Counted from the first letter of the stretch, positions 48,690 to 58,537 are shown. The stretch is DNA of 64,000 bases from Pseudomonas orientalis (GCF_001439815.1 NZ_JYLM01000010.1:1-64000), one strand, 5' to 3'. Made by a program: numbers and translations. Notes: generated from the sequence alone by a model not told the origin.

Positions 48690-50764
48690 ACGGATTCCTT
48701 ACCGGTTTTCCACCTGCCCGCGACTGGTTCTACGGGGTGCGTACCTTCGCCGCGTCGATGATCGCGCTGTACATCGCCATGCTCATGCAAATGCCGCGTC
48801 CGTATTGGGCGATGGCCACGGTGTATATCGTCTCCAGCCCGTTTGTCGGGCCCACCAGTTCCAAAGCCTTGTACCGCGCGATCGGCACTTTGATGGGCGC
48901 GGCGGCGGCGGTGTTTTTTGTACCGATGTTCGTGCAGTCACCCTACATTCTGGTGGTGGTGATCGCTCTGTGGACGGGCACCCTGCTGTTCCTTTCCCTG
49001 CATCTGCGCACAGCCAACAGCTACGCCCTGATGCTGGCCGGCTACACCTTGCCGCTGATTGCCCTGCCGGTGGTGGACAACCCCCTGGCGGTGTGGGATG
49101 TGGCCGAGGCGCGTACCGAGGAAATCTTTCTCGGTATCGCCGTGGCCGCCGTGGTGGGCGCGATGTTCTGGCCGCGTCGCCTGATGCCGGTGTTCGATGG
49201 CTCGGTCGCCAAGTGGTTCAGCGACGCCCAGGTCTACAGCCAGCGCTTTCTCACCCGCGATGTGGAGCCTGAAGCGGTCAGCAGCCTGCGCGGTGGCATG
49301 GTCGCCACCTTCAACACCCTCGAATTGATGATCGGCCAGTTGCCCCACGAAGGCGCGCGGCCGCAGACGGTGCGCAACACTAAGGAATTGCGCGGGCGCA
49401 TGGTCCACCTGTTGCCGGTGATCGATGCCCTGGACGATGCGGTGTACGCCATCGAACATCGCGCGCCGGAATTTCTCGCTCAGCTCACGCCGTTGCTGCA
49501 AGCCGCCAGCGCCTGGCTGCAAGGCACCACCGAAACCGCCCCCCTGGAACGCTGGCGCGTACTACGCGACACGATCGATGCCGCGCAACCTCAGGGCGAG
49601 GCGCTGGACGACCGTCACACGCTGCTGTTCTCCAACGCCCTGTACCGCCTGGGCGAGTGGGTCGACCTGTGGCAAGACTGCCGCAGCCTGCAAGCCGCCA
49701 TTCAGTGCGAAAGCCAGGACACCTGGCGCGCCGTCTACCGCCACTGGCGCCTGGGCCGGCTCACGCCGTTCCTCGACCGTGGGCTGATGTTCTACTCGGC
49801 GTTTTCCACCGTCACCGCGATCATCGTTGCCTCGGTGCTGTGGATTTTGCTGGGCTGGACTGATGGCGGCAGCGCGGTAATCCTCGCTGCCGTGGCGTGC
49901 AGCTTTTTCGCCTCGATGGACGACCCCGCGCCGCAGATCTACCGGTTCTTTTTCTGGACTGCCATGTCGGTGCTGTTCGCCAGCCTGTATCTGTTCCTGG
50001 TGCTGCCCAACCTGCACGATTTCCCCATGCTGGTGCTGGCGTTCGCCGTGCCGTTCATCTGCATCGGCACCCTCACTGTGCAGCCACGGTTTTACCTGGG
50101 CATGCTGCTGACGCTAGTCAATACTTCGTCCTTCATCAGCATCCAGGGCGCCTATGACGCGGACTTTCTCAACTTCGCCAATGTCAACCTGGCCGGTCCC
50201 GTGGGCCTGCTGTTTGCCTTTGTATGGACCCTGATCGCACGGCCCTTCGGCGCCGAACTGGCGGCCAAGCGCCTGACCCGTTTCAGCTGGCGCGACATCG
50301 TCAGCCTCACCGAGCCCGCCACCCTGGCCGAACACCGACACATGGCCGCACAAATGCTCGACCGCCTGATGCAGCACCTGCCGCGCCTGGCCCTCACCGG
50401 CCAGGACACCGGCACCGCCCTGCGCGACCTGCGCGTGGCGCTGAACCTGCTCGATCTGCTCGCCTACTCGCCGCGCATCCTCGGCGTGCCGCGTGTGTTG
50501 CTCAACCAGGTGGTGGAAGGCGTGGGCGGTTATTTCAAAGCCTGCCTCAAGGCCGGTGAACGCTTGCCCGCGCCCAGCGGTCTGCTGATGACCCTGGACC
50601 GCACGCGCCGCGCCCTCAACGGCCAGGGCCTGCAAGACGCCGATGACACGCGCCTGCACCTGCTGCATGCCCTGGCCGGCCTGCGCCTGGCGCTGTTGCC
50701 TGGCGTGGAGTTTATTGGCGGCACGGAAATCGAAGCGCCGCTACCTGATGGAGCGCCTTTATGA
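48686..50764 (+). CDS. FUSC/AaeB-type efflux transporter
   Basis: The 692-residue inner-membrane protein has two blocks of about five or six membrane helices (about 18-175 and 365-515), each followed by a long soluble region, the fusaric-acid-resistance (FUSC) arrangement shared with AaeB. The start is TTG at 48686 overlapping the marR stop; MNGFLTGFPPARDWFYGVRT is the usual family N-terminus, so I accept the rare start codon. With the next three genes it makes a complete aromatic-acid-type efflux pump. Confidence 0.9.
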   Translation: MNGFLTGFPPARDWFYGVRTFAASMIALYIAMLMQMPRPYWAMATVYIVSSPFVGPTSSKALYRAIGTLMGAAAAVFFVPMFVQSPYILVVVIALWTGTLLFLSLHLRTANSYALMLAGYTLPLIALPVVDNPLAVWDVAEARTEEIFLGIAVAAVVGAMFWPRRLMPVFDGSVAKWFSDAQVYSQRFLTRDVEPEAVSSLRGGMVATFNTLELMIGQLPHEGARPQTVRNTKELRGRMVHLLPVIDALDDAVYAIEHRAPEFLAQLTPLLQAASAWLQGTTETAPLERWRVLRDTIDAAQPQGEALDDRHTLLFSNALYRLGEWVDLWQDCRSLQAAIQCESQDTWRAVYRHWRLGRLTPFLDRGLMFYSAFSTVTAIIVASVLWILLGWTDGGSAVILAAVACSFFASMDDPAPQIYRFFFWTAMSVLFASLYLFLVLPNLHDFPMLVLAFAVPFICIGTLTVQPRFYLGMLLTLVNTSSFISIQGAYDADFLNFANVNLAGPVGLLFAFVWTLIARPFGAELAAKRLTRFSWRDIVSLTEPATLAEHRHMAAQMLDRLMQHLPRLALTGQDTGTALRDLRVALNLLDLLAYSPRILGVPRVLLNQVVEGVGGYFKACLKAGERLPAPSGLLMTLDRTRRALNGQGLQDADDTRLHLLHALAGLRLALLPGVEFIGGTEIEAPLPDGAPL

Positions 50765-50970
50765 TCGGTGACCTGGATATCAGCGGCGTCTTCCTGCCCA
50801 CGCTGCTGGTGCTGATGGGCATTACCTATGTGTTGTTTCTGGTGGTGCACGGGCTGTTGACGCGCATGCACTTCTATCGCCTGGTCTGGCACCGGGCATT
50901 GTTCAATGTGGGGCTCTACGCGCTGTTGCTGGGCGCGGTGGACTCACTCAGTCGATATCTGATGACATGA
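50761..50970 (+). CDS. DUF1656 small membrane protein of the efflux operon
   Basis: The 69-residue protein has two predicted membrane helices (about 10-30 and 42-62). DUF1656 proteins are regularly found between FUSC and HlyD genes (AaeX-like). It overlaps both neighbours by ATGA. Confidence 0.9.
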   Translation: MIGDLDISGVFLPTLLVLMGITYVLFLVVHGLLTRMHFYRLVWHRALFNVGLYALLLGAVDSLSRYLMT

Positions 50971-51857
50971 AAAAACCTTTTTTGACCATCGGCCGTGTTG
51001 TCCTCACGCTGTTGATCGTGACGTTTGCGGTCGTCGTCGTGTGGCGCATGGTCATGTACTACATGTTTGCGCCCTGGACCCGTGACGGCCACATCCGCGC
51101 CGACATCGTGCAGATCGCCCCGGACGTGTCCGGGCTGATCCAGCGCGTCGACGTGCGCGACAACCAGTTGGTGACCAAAGGCCAGGTGCTGTTCGCCGTC
51201 GACCAGGACCGTTTCAAGCTGGCCCTGCGCCAGGCCCAGGCCGCCGTGGCCGACCGCCAGGAAACCCTGGCCCAGGCCCAGCGCGAGTACAAGCGTAACC
51301 GTGGCCTGGGCAACCTGGTGCCCAGCGAGCAACTGGAAGAAAGCCAGTCCCGCGTGGCCCGTGCCCAATCGGCCCTGGCCGAGGCGCAAGTGACGGTGGA
51401 TTCCGCCCAGCTCAACCTCGACCGCTCGGTGATCCGCAGCCCGGTGGACGGCTACGTCAACGACCGCGCGCCGCGCGCCCAGGAATTCGTCACCGCCGGG
51501 CGCCCGGTGCTGTCGGTGGTGGACAGCAACTCCTTCCATATCGACGGCTACTTCGAAGAAACCAAGCTGGACGGCATCCGCGTCGGCATGGGCGTGGACA
51601 TCCGCGTGATCGGCGACAACGCCCGCCTGCATGGTCACGTGCAGAGCATCGTCGCCGGTATCGAAGACCGCGACCGCAGCAGCGGTTCCAACCTGCTGCC
51701 CAACGTCAATCCGGCGTTCAGCTGGGTGCGCCTGGCCCAGCGGATTCCGGTACGCATTGCCTTCGATGAGGTGCCGGCGGACTTTCGCATGATCGCCGGG
51801 CGTACCGCGACCGTGTCGATCATCGACGACACGGCCCACGCCGGAGACCAGCCATGA
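50967..51857 (+). CDS. AaeA-like HlyD adaptor
   Basis: The 296-residue adaptor has an N-terminal membrane helix (about 7-27), the lipoyl-like segments around WTRDGHIRADIVQIAPDVSG (residue 35 on) and SPVDGYVNDRAPR, a short coiled coil between them, and a barrel domain with FHIDGYFEETKL. WTRDG is characteristic of adaptors paired with FUSC pumps. It overlaps both neighbours by 4 bases. Confidence 0.92.
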   Translation: MKKPFLTIGRVVLTLLIVTFAVVVVWRMVMYYMFAPWTRDGHIRADIVQIAPDVSGLIQRVDVRDNQLVTKGQVLFAVDQDRFKLALRQAQAAVADRQETLAQAQREYKRNRGLGNLVPSEQLEESQSRVARAQSALAEAQVTVDSAQLNLDRSVIRSPVDGYVNDRAPRAQEFVTAGRPVLSVVDSNSFHIDGYFEETKLDGIRVGMGVDIRVIGDNARLHGHVQSIVAGIEDRDRSSGSNLLPNVNPAFSWVRLAQRIPVRIAFDEVPADFRMIAGRTATVSIIDDTAHAGDQP

Positions 51858-53296
51858 AACAACTGCTGGCCACCGCTGCGCTGGGGTTGTTGCTGTCGGC
51901 CTGCCAGGTGGTAGGCCCGGATTACAAGCTGCCGGACACGGCCGCCGTCAACCGTGACGACCTGCAAGGGACTATCGCGGGGGAGGGTAATAACGTGGTG
52001 TCGGCGCCCGTGCCGACCGACTGGTGGAAGCTGTACAAAGACCCGCGCCTGGATGAACTGGTGCGCCAGGCCATGGCTTCCAACACCGACCTGCGCGTGG
52101 CCGCCGCCAACTTGCAACGCGCGCGCTACCAGACCCAGCAGGCCGAATCCGCCGGCGGCTGGAGTGCCGGGGCCAAGGCTGAAGCGCAGCGGTTGCAGGA
52201 ATCCGGCGAAGCCTTTTTGCTGGCGGACAAAGTCCCGGTGGACAACATCGGCAGCGTGGGCATCACCACCTCGTACCAATTCGATCTGTTCGGCACCTTG
52301 CAGCGCGGCATCGAAAGCGCCCAGGCCAGCGCCGATGCGGCCCAGGCGGCCGCCGATATCGCGCGCATTACCCTGGTGGCCGATGTGGTGCGCTCCTACA
52401 CCCAGGTCTGCGCCGCCAACGAAGAGCTGGCAATAGCCAACGAGTCCCTCGACCTGCAAGCCCAAAGCACCAAACTGACCCAACGCCTGCGCGACGCCGG
52501 CCGTGGCGACGAAACCCAGGTCACGCGCTCTCAAACCCAATACAAATCCCTGCGCGCCGATATGCCGCGCTACGAAGCGGCGCGCCAGGCGGGGTTGTTC
52601 CGTCTGTCGATGCTGCTGGCCAAACCCCTCGATCAACTGCCGGCCGGCACCGCCAGTTGCGCCGAGTTGCCGCACATCGCCCAGCTGTTGCCGGTGGGCG
52701 ACGGTGCGGCGTTGCTCAAGCGCCGCCCGGATGTGCGCCAGGCCGAACGCCAACTGGCCGCTGCGACGGCGCGCATCGGCGTGGCCACCGGCGCCTTGTA
52801 CCCGGACATCGCCATCGGCGCCACGGTGGGCACGGTGGGCCTGCTCGACAACCTCGGCCAGCCGGCGACCAATCGCTGGGGCTTTGGCCCGATGATCAGC
52901 TGGACGGTGCCGACCAACGGTGCCCGTGCACGCATCCACGAAGCCGAAGCCGCGACCCAGGGTGCCCTGGCGCATTTCGACGGGGTGGTGCTCAACGCTA
53001 TCCGCGAAACCCAGACCGGCCTGGCGCAGTACACCGCCATGCTGCAGCGCCGTGAAGCGTTGGCCGACGCCGAGCGCTCTGCTCGCGAGGCGGCGGACCA
53101 GACCCACCGCTTCTTCCAGGCCGGGCGCGAGTCGTTCCTGGCAGACCTGCAAGCCACGCGCACCTACACCACCATGCGCGCGCAATTGGCGGCGGCCAAC
53201 ACCCAGGTTGCGATGAGCCAGATCGACCTGTTCCTGGCCCTGGGCGGCGGCTGGGAAAGCGGACGAACGCAAGGGGTAAAACCCGGCAAACCGTGA
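51854..53296 (+). CDS. NodT-family outer-membrane efflux lipoprotein
   Basis: The 480-residue lipoprotein has lipobox LSAC (Cys17) then QVVGPDY, and two OEP repeats. It closes the FUSC-type pump. It has the same length as the outer-membrane factor at 39664 but clearly differs in sequence, so the two pumps have separate exits. Confidence 0.92.
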   Translation: MKQLLATAALGLLLSACQVVGPDYKLPDTAAVNRDDLQGTIAGEGNNVVSAPVPTDWWKLYKDPRLDELVRQAMASNTDLRVAAANLQRARYQTQQAESAGGWSAGAKAEAQRLQESGEAFLLADKVPVDNIGSVGITTSYQFDLFGTLQRGIESAQASADAAQAAADIARITLVADVVRSYTQVCAANEELAIANESLDLQAQSTKLTQRLRDAGRGDETQVTRSQTQYKSLRADMPRYEAARQAGLFRLSMLLAKPLDQLPAGTASCAELPHIAQLLPVGDGAALLKRRPDVRQAERQLAAATARIGVATGALYPDIAIGATVGTVGLLDNLGQPATNRWGFGPMISWTVPTNGARARIHEAEAATQGALAHFDGVVLNAIRETQTGLAQYTAMLQRREALADAERSAREAADQTHRFFQAGRESFLADLQATRTYTTMRAQLAAANTQVAMSQIDLFLALGGGWESGRTQGVKPGKP

Positions 53297-53372
53297 GGTG
53301 ATAGCTATGCTTTGTCCAAGGGGCGTCAAGCCTCGCTGGACACTGCTCGCGTTGCTCATGGGGATTCGAATA

Positions 53373-54005
53373 ATGAAAAACCCTTATGCTCCCGCTTTCT
53401 GGTGCGTGCTCTTCGCACTGGTGCTGTTATCGGCCGCGTATTTCTACGGGGTCATGCTCGCCCACCAACTCGACAAGGCCATGGTGTTTCTCGACAGCGC
53501 CTGCCTGGTGATCGGCACCTTGTCCATCGGCGTGGTGGCCTGGGCCTCCTATCAAAACCAACGGGTGAAGCGAAAGTTGCTGGAACAAGGCAAGACCCGC
53601 GTCGCGATCTGGGACACCAAGGTGGCGCTGCGCCGTGTCGAAACCGTGTTCGACCGCTATTTCTGGGGCAGCTACTGGCAACCCGGTCGCACCTTCCAGG
53701 AAGTCATGGGCGACCTTACCGGCACGCCCCTGGAAAAAAGCCTCGAGGTGCTGAAGAAGCAATGCGTCGTGCTCGACCGGCAGGTCGCCGACGGCAGGCA
53801 CTGGCTGAATAACGCGCGGGAATTGTCCGATGTCGCCACGCAAATGGCCCGTGAGCGCTACCAGCTGGACTTCTGCGACCCCAAGGCCGACACCCCCGGC
53901 AATGCGGTCATACACCGCGAGTTTGAGGTGTTGGTCTACACTTGGACGGCGCGCTTGAAGAGCTTCGATCACCAATTGGATGAAATCGAGCTGGAGTACT
54001 CCTGA
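53373..54005 (+). CDS. Small inner-membrane protein of unknown function
   Basis: The 210-residue protein has two N-terminal membrane helices (about 10-30 and 45-63) and a cytoplasmic, charged, helical C-terminal part with FDRYFWGSYWQPGRTFQEVM and a predicted coiled coil near the end (FEVLVYTWTARLKSFDHQLD). I do not recognise a family. The start at 53373 is chosen because the 25 residues before it in the 53298 frame look non-coding. It follows the efflux operon by 76 bases and may be read from it. Confidence 0.65.
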   Translation: MKNPYAPAFWCVLFALVLLSAAYFYGVMLAHQLDKAMVFLDSACLVIGTLSIGVVAWASYQNQRVKRKLLEQGKTRVAIWDTKVALRRVETVFDRYFWGSYWQPGRTFQEVMGDLTGTPLEKSLEVLKKQCVVLDRQVADGRHWLNNARELSDVATQMARERYQLDFCDPKADTPGNAVIHREFEVLVYTWTARLKSFDHQLDEIELEYS

Positions 54006-54096
54006 ACTCCTGCGCAACTGATCCCTCTGAAAGGCTGGGCCGTTTGCGCCCGCCAGTGCTAATCTTCCCCAGCCTTTCGGCCACACGGGCCACTAC

Positions 54097-54196
54097 TGCA
54101 GGAGCGAGCTTGCTCGCGAAAAACGTCAACGATAACGCGTGCATTCTGAATAAACGCGGTGCCTATGAGTTCTTCGCGAGCAAGCTCGCTCCTACA
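54097..54196. repeat. REPIN copy 4
   Basis: This is the most diverged 100-bp type-1 element (tgcagg left end, changed spacer bases), with its spacer in the orientation of copy 2. Confidence 0.9.
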
Positions 54197-54258
54197 AGGA
54201 CCCCTCCGGGGTTCAAGGAAGACAGCCCACTTCTCACAGGATTTGATCAGGTCACTTC

Positions 54259-55755
54259 ATGAATAAGCCAGCAGTCGTTCTTTTGGGTTTCGTTGTCGCC
54301 GTTGGCGTCGTCAGTGCAGGCGGCGCCTGGTACACCGGTAAACAACTGGAGCCGGTGCTGCAAACCGCGATCCAGAACGCCAACAAGGAACTGCAGACCT
54401 CCATGGCCGGCGTGGACGGTAGCGTCTCCCTGGAGCTGGTCTCCCTGGACCGTGGCGTGTTCAGCAGCACCGCCCATTACCGCCTCAAGGGCCAGGGCAG
54501 TGTGTTCGGCGAGCAAAACCCGAACCCCGAGCTGCTGTTCGTCGACCATATCGAACACGGCCCGCTGCCGTTCTCGCGCCTGGTCAGCCTGAAATGGCTG
54601 CCGGTAATGGCCACCAGTCACTACGCACTGGAAAAGAACGCCACCACCGAACCATGGTTCGCTGCCGCCAAAGACGTGTCGCCGCTCAAAGGCGTGGCCA
54701 ATATCGGTTACAGCCGTTCGGTCAACGGCAACGTCGAACTGCTGCCCCTGGAGTTCAAGGACGACAAGTCCTCGGTGAGCTTCTCCGGCGCCAACCTCGA
54801 ATTCGACAGCAGCGCCGAAGGCCAGAAGGTCAAGGCCGACGGCTACATGAACAGCCTCAAGGTCGCGGCCGTCGATGCCAATGGCGACGCGTTCGAAGCT
54901 GAACTGGCCGGCCTGACCGTCGCCAGCAACCTGGCCAAATCCACGTTCGGTTTCTACACCGGCCAGAACACCATCGAACTGACCGACACCAAGGTCACCT
55001 TCGGCCCGCAGAAGTCTGTGCTGACCCTCAAGGGCTTCGAGCAGAAAGATTCCAGCGAGACCCAGGACAACAACCTGGCCGGCCGCGTCGACTACAAGAT
55101 CGACGAGATCGGTTACCAGGGTAAGCCTGTGGGCTCGGCCGCCATGGCCGTCAGCATGAAAAATGTCGACATCCCGGCGATGCTGGTGTTGACCAAGCTC
55201 TACCAGGACAAGATGCAGCCGGTGCAAGCCGCCGCCGCTGCCGGCCAACCCGCGCCCGAGCTGCAACTGACCGAAGCCGAGCAGACCCTGGCCGAAGCCA
55301 ACGTCAACCAGGTGCTGGCCGCCAAGCCGCAAGTGGCGGTGGAAAACCTGTCGCTGAAAACCACCCATGGCGAGAGCAGGTTCAACCTTGTCCTGGACCT
55401 GGCCAAGCCGGCCTCCATGGAACTGCCACCGGTTGAACTGGGCAAGCAGATGATTGCGCTGCTGGACGCCAACCTCACCCTGTCCAAACCGATGATCAGC
55501 GACGTGGCCGCGCTGCAAGCCCAGGTCGGCGGCGTGACCGACCCGAAAGCCATCGAACAGCAATCGCAAATGGCGGCCGAGATGGTCAGCGGTGTGGCCG
55601 TGGGTACGCAACTGGCAGCCCTGGTAGGCACCGACGTGGTGTCCAAGCTGCACTATGCCAACAACGAAGTGACCTTCAACGGCCAGAAAATGACCGTCGA
55701 GCAGTTCATCAGCTTCGTGATGTCCAAAGCCGGTGCAATGGGCGGCGCGCAGTAA
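54259..55755 (+). CDS. YdgA-family (DUF945) protein
   Basis: The 498-residue protein has an N-terminal membrane anchor or uncleaved signal (VVLLGFVVAVGVVSAGGAWY) followed by the DUF945 fold. Typical segments are WYTGKQLEP near residue 25, VSLELVSLDRGVFSSTAHYR and the C-terminal VTFNGQKMTVEQF. Family members are periplasmic-facing proteins of unknown activity, often 480-510 residues, as here. It stands alone between two repeats. Confidence 0.88.
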   Translation: MNKPAVVLLGFVVAVGVVSAGGAWYTGKQLEPVLQTAIQNANKELQTSMAGVDGSVSLELVSLDRGVFSSTAHYRLKGQGSVFGEQNPNPELLFVDHIEHGPLPFSRLVSLKWLPVMATSHYALEKNATTEPWFAAAKDVSPLKGVANIGYSRSVNGNVELLPLEFKDDKSSVSFSGANLEFDSSAEGQKVKADGYMNSLKVAAVDANGDAFEAELAGLTVASNLAKSTFGFYTGQNTIELTDTKVTFGPQKSVLTLKGFEQKDSSETQDNNLAGRVDYKIDEIGYQGKPVGSAAMAVSMKNVDIPAMLVLTKLYQDKMQPVQAAAAAGQPAPELQLTEAEQTLAEANVNQVLAAKPQVAVENLSLKTTHGESRFNLVLDLAKPASMELPPVELGKQMIALLDANLTLSKPMISDVAALQAQVGGVTDPKAIEQQSQMAAEMVSGVAVGTQLAALVGTDVVSKLHYANNEVTFNGQKMTVEQFISFVMSKAGAMGGAQ

Positions 55756-55775
55756 CCCTGGAATACAGTTAAAAC

Positions 55776-55864
55776 TGTGGGAGGGGGCTTGCCCCCGATG
55801 GCGGAGTGTCAGTCAGTAAATTTTCAGCTGACCCACCGCTATCGGGGGCAAGCCCCCTCCCACA
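55776..55864. repeat. Type-2 REP pair (inverted)
   Basis: tgtgggagggggcttgccc and its complement face each other across about 45 bases, giving an 89-bp element after the DUF945 gene. Confidence 0.88.
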
Positions 55865-55900
55865 TTGTGTTTTGTGCCTGTCGAAAGATCCCTGCCGGTC

Positions 55901-55924
55901 AATTCTGAACAATTGTTCTGAATT
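55901..55924. promoter_or_regulatory. Near-perfect 24-bp palindrome upstream of pgaA
   Basis: The core GAACAATTGTTC (55907-55918) is a perfect 12-bp palindrome, flanked by AATTC and GAATT that also pair, with one T/T mismatch on each side. It lies about 150 bases before pgaA and is a good candidate binding site for a dimeric regulator. Confidence 0.5.
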
Positions 55925-55944
55925 GCCCTTGCCCCTGCCTGGCT

Positions 55945-56048
55945 AAGGGATAGTTCCCCCAGGAAAGCTAGGTCGGGTCCCGAGACGCCGACACCCTGAT
56001 GCACATCGCTCAGGATCACCCATCGTTGCAGCTTTCCTTGTAAGGAAG
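55945..56048 (+). promoter_or_regulatory. Structured leader of the pga operon with repeated GGA sites
   Basis: AGGAAAGCT (55961-55969) pairs with AGCTTTCCT (56030-56038), closing about 60 bases of leader just before the ribosome site. AGGGA (55946), AGGA (55961, 56012) and AAGGA (56042, overlapping the ribosome site) resemble Csr/Rsm sites; in E. coli the pgaA leader is repressed by CsrA through several such sites. Confidence 0.45.
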
Positions 56049-56056
56049 CCGACGAC

Positions 56057-58537
56057 ATGTTGCCAATCCCTCCACTCAGCGCTTCAGGCCGGTTGCGGTT
56101 GCTTATCGCAGCAGCCCTGTGCAGCCAATTGCTGATGCCCGCCTGTGCCGTGGCCGACCCCGCCTATGACGCCCTGATCATCCAGGCGCGCAACGGTCAC
56201 TTCGCGCCGGCACTGACCCAGCTGCGCCAGCTGTCCGCTGAACGCCAGACCCCAGGCCAGGTCAGCGATCACCTGGTGATTGCCGGTTGGGCCGGGCAGG
56301 ACGTGGAAGTGTTGACGGTGTATGAGGCACAGGGCAAGCATCGCAACCTGACCACCCAGGCACTGGCCACGGTGGCGCGCACCTATCGCAATCAGAAGCA
56401 GTGGGCCCAGGCCGAGGCGGTCTATCGCCAGACGCTGTTGCGTGAGCCGAATAATATCGACCTGCAACTGGGCCTGGCGCTCACCCAGGCCGATGGCGGC
56501 AAGGCCGGCGAGGCGGTGCAACGCCTGCGCGCGCTGGTGGCGGCGCAACCCAATGACCCCAACCGCCGCATGGCCCTGGGCTACGCGCTGACCCGCGCCG
56601 GGCTGAACTACGACGCGCTGTTCGAGTTCGACCAGGCGTTCATCCGCGCCGGCGACAAGCCCGACGTGGCGCGTGAATACCTCGTCGCCCTGCAAAAGGC
56701 GCGCTTGCCGGAAGCCGCGCTGCGCCTGTCGGCCAGGCGTCCGGGCCTGGTGGACGCGGTGACCCGGCGCCGCCTGGAAGGCGACCTGGCCGCCGAGCGC
56801 GTGCGCATCGCCGAGTTCGCCACGCGCACCGAAAAAGAACGCTACGTGGTCGCCGACCGCGCCCTCAGTGACTACGACCGACTGATCGCACGCTGGACCC
56901 CGGACGCCAGTGCCCATGACGACGTGGTGCGCTGGCGCATCGACCGCCTGGGCGCGCTGAAGGCCAGGGCACGTACGGCCGAGGTGATCCGCGAGTACCA
57001 GACTTTTAACCGCGAAGGCGTGCAATTGCCCACGTATGCGTTGCGTTGGGTGGCCGCCTCATACCTCGACCAGCGCCAGCCGGAACAAGCCGAACCCTTG
57101 TATCGCCAGGTGCTGAGCGCGCCGGACGCCGACGCCAGTTACCGCGTCGACGACAGCACCGCGTTGTTCTACGCCCTGCTGGAAAGCGACAAGGTCGAGG
57201 ACGCCCGCCAGGTCGCCGACACCCTGGCCAGGGAACAGAAACCCCGCGTCGAACTCAAGGGCTTGCCGATTGGCAACCCCAACGACAACTGGATGGACGC
57301 GCAGCAACTCTCCGCCCAGGCCGGCACCTTCGGCGGCGACCTGCCGGGCAGCGAAGTCAACCTGGAAGCGCTGGTGGCCAAGGCGCCAGGCAATGTCGGC
57401 CTGCGCATCGCCCAGGCCGACATGTACCGCGCCCGTGACTGGCCGCGCCGCGCCGAAGGCACCCTCAAGGAAACCGAAGCCCAGGCGCCCCGCGACATCG
57501 GCCTGCAAGTGTCCCAGGCCTACACCGCCATGGACCTGCAGGAGTGGCGCCAGATGGACGCCCTCACCGACGACGTGGTCGCGCGCAACCCGGACAACCG
57601 CCAGGTGCAACGTCTGCGCCGCCTGCGCGATGTGCATGACATGGCCGAACTGCGCGTCGAGGCCTACACCGGCAAGAGCTACGGCGGCGGCAATAACGAC
57701 GACACCGGTGCAGTCTCCGGCAGCCGCGACTGGGGCATTGAAAGCGTGATCTACACGCCGCCCATCGACGAAGACTGGCGCCTGTTCGCCGGAGCCGGCT
57801 ACGCCACCGCCGACTTCAGCGAAGGCACCGGCCAGCACCGTTGGCAGCGCGTGGGCGTGGAGCGGCGCACCCGCGACATGACGCTCGAAGCCGAGGTATC
57901 CAACCATTCCTACGGCGATGGCTCCAAGCAAGGCGCGGCCGTCTCGATTGCCCGCGACATCAACGACCACTGGCAGTACGGCGGCAGTGTCGGCTACCTG
58001 CTCAGCACCACGCCGCTGCGCGCCTTGAACGACGGCGTCACGGCCAATGGCGGCAGCGGTTTTATCCGCTGGCGCGCCAATGAAAGTCGCGAGTGGAAAC
58101 TCACCCTCAGCCCGTCGCACTTCAGTGACGGCAATGATCGCGTCGAAGCGCTGCTCAGCGGCCGCGAGGGCCTCTACAGCTCGCCCCATGTGCAAGTCGA
58201 CCTGGGCCTGGAAGTCGCCGCGAGCCGCAACAGCAAGGAAGACACCGCGTACTTCAACCCGAAGTCGGACTTCACGGTGTTGCCCGTGATCAACGTCAAC
58301 CACGTGCTCTATCACCGCTACGAGACCCAGTGGAGCCAGCAGTTCCAGATCGGCGCGGGCACCTACAGCCAGCGCGACTATTCCACGGGTGGCATCGGCC
58401 TTGTCGGCTACGGCCAGCGCTTTCGCTGGAACGACGTACTGGAAATGGGCGCCAACCTCAGCCTGATCAGCCGACCTTATGACGGCGACCGCGAACGCGA
58501 TCTGCGCCTGCTCGTCGACCTCACTTACCGTTTCTAG
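56057..58537 (+). CDS. pgaA: PgaA, outer-membrane porin for PNAG export
   Basis: PgaA carries poly-beta-1,6-GlcNAc across the outer membrane. The 826-residue protein has a signal peptide (ending near AVA at residue 33), a TPR superhelix (about 35-500; e.g. QKQWAQAEAVYRQTLLREPN, DQRQPEQAEPLYRQVLSAPD) and a C-terminal beta-barrel (about 530-826) ending in the outer-membrane signature YRF. The ATG has aaggaag 8 bases upstream. It is the first of four co-directional pga genes with gaps of 12, 2 and 2 bases. Confidence 0.94.
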   Translation: MLPIPPLSASGRLRLLIAAALCSQLLMPACAVADPAYDALIIQARNGHFAPALTQLRQLSAERQTPGQVSDHLVIAGWAGQDVEVLTVYEAQGKHRNLTTQALATVARTYRNQKQWAQAEAVYRQTLLREPNNIDLQLGLALTQADGGKAGEAVQRLRALVAAQPNDPNRRMALGYALTRAGLNYDALFEFDQAFIRAGDKPDVAREYLVALQKARLPEAALRLSARRPGLVDAVTRRRLEGDLAAERVRIAEFATRTEKERYVVADRALSDYDRLIARWTPDASAHDDVVRWRIDRLGALKARARTAEVIREYQTFNREGVQLPTYALRWVAASYLDQRQPEQAEPLYRQVLSAPDADASYRVDDSTALFYALLESDKVEDARQVADTLAREQKPRVELKGLPIGNPNDNWMDAQQLSAQAGTFGGDLPGSEVNLEALVAKAPGNVGLRIAQADMYRARDWPRRAEGTLKETEAQAPRDIGLQVSQAYTAMDLQEWRQMDALTDDVVARNPDNRQVQRLRRLRDVHDMAELRVEAYTGKSYGGGNNDDTGAVSGSRDWGIESVIYTPPIDEDWRLFAGAGYATADFSEGTGQHRWQRVGVERRTRDMTLEAEVSNHSYGDGSKQGAAVSIARDINDHWQYGGSVGYLLSTTPLRALNDGVTANGGSGFIRWRANESREWKLTLSPSHFSDGNDRVEALLSGREGLYSSPHVQVDLGLEVAASRNSKEDTAYFNPKSDFTVLPVINVNHVLYHRYETQWSQQFQIGAGTYSQRDYSTGGIGLVGYGQRFRWNDVLEMGANLSLISRPYDGDRERDLRLLVDLTYRF

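Noticed and set aside
51854..53296. Duplication of the outer-membrane factor at 39664, because both are 480 residues
   Set aside because: The sequences differ throughout outside the family signature, so they are paralogues of different pumps and not a recent duplication.
55945..56048. Possible riboswitch before pgaA
   Set aside because: The leader has a closing stem but none of the conserved c-di-GMP or other riboswitch core motifs that I can recognise.
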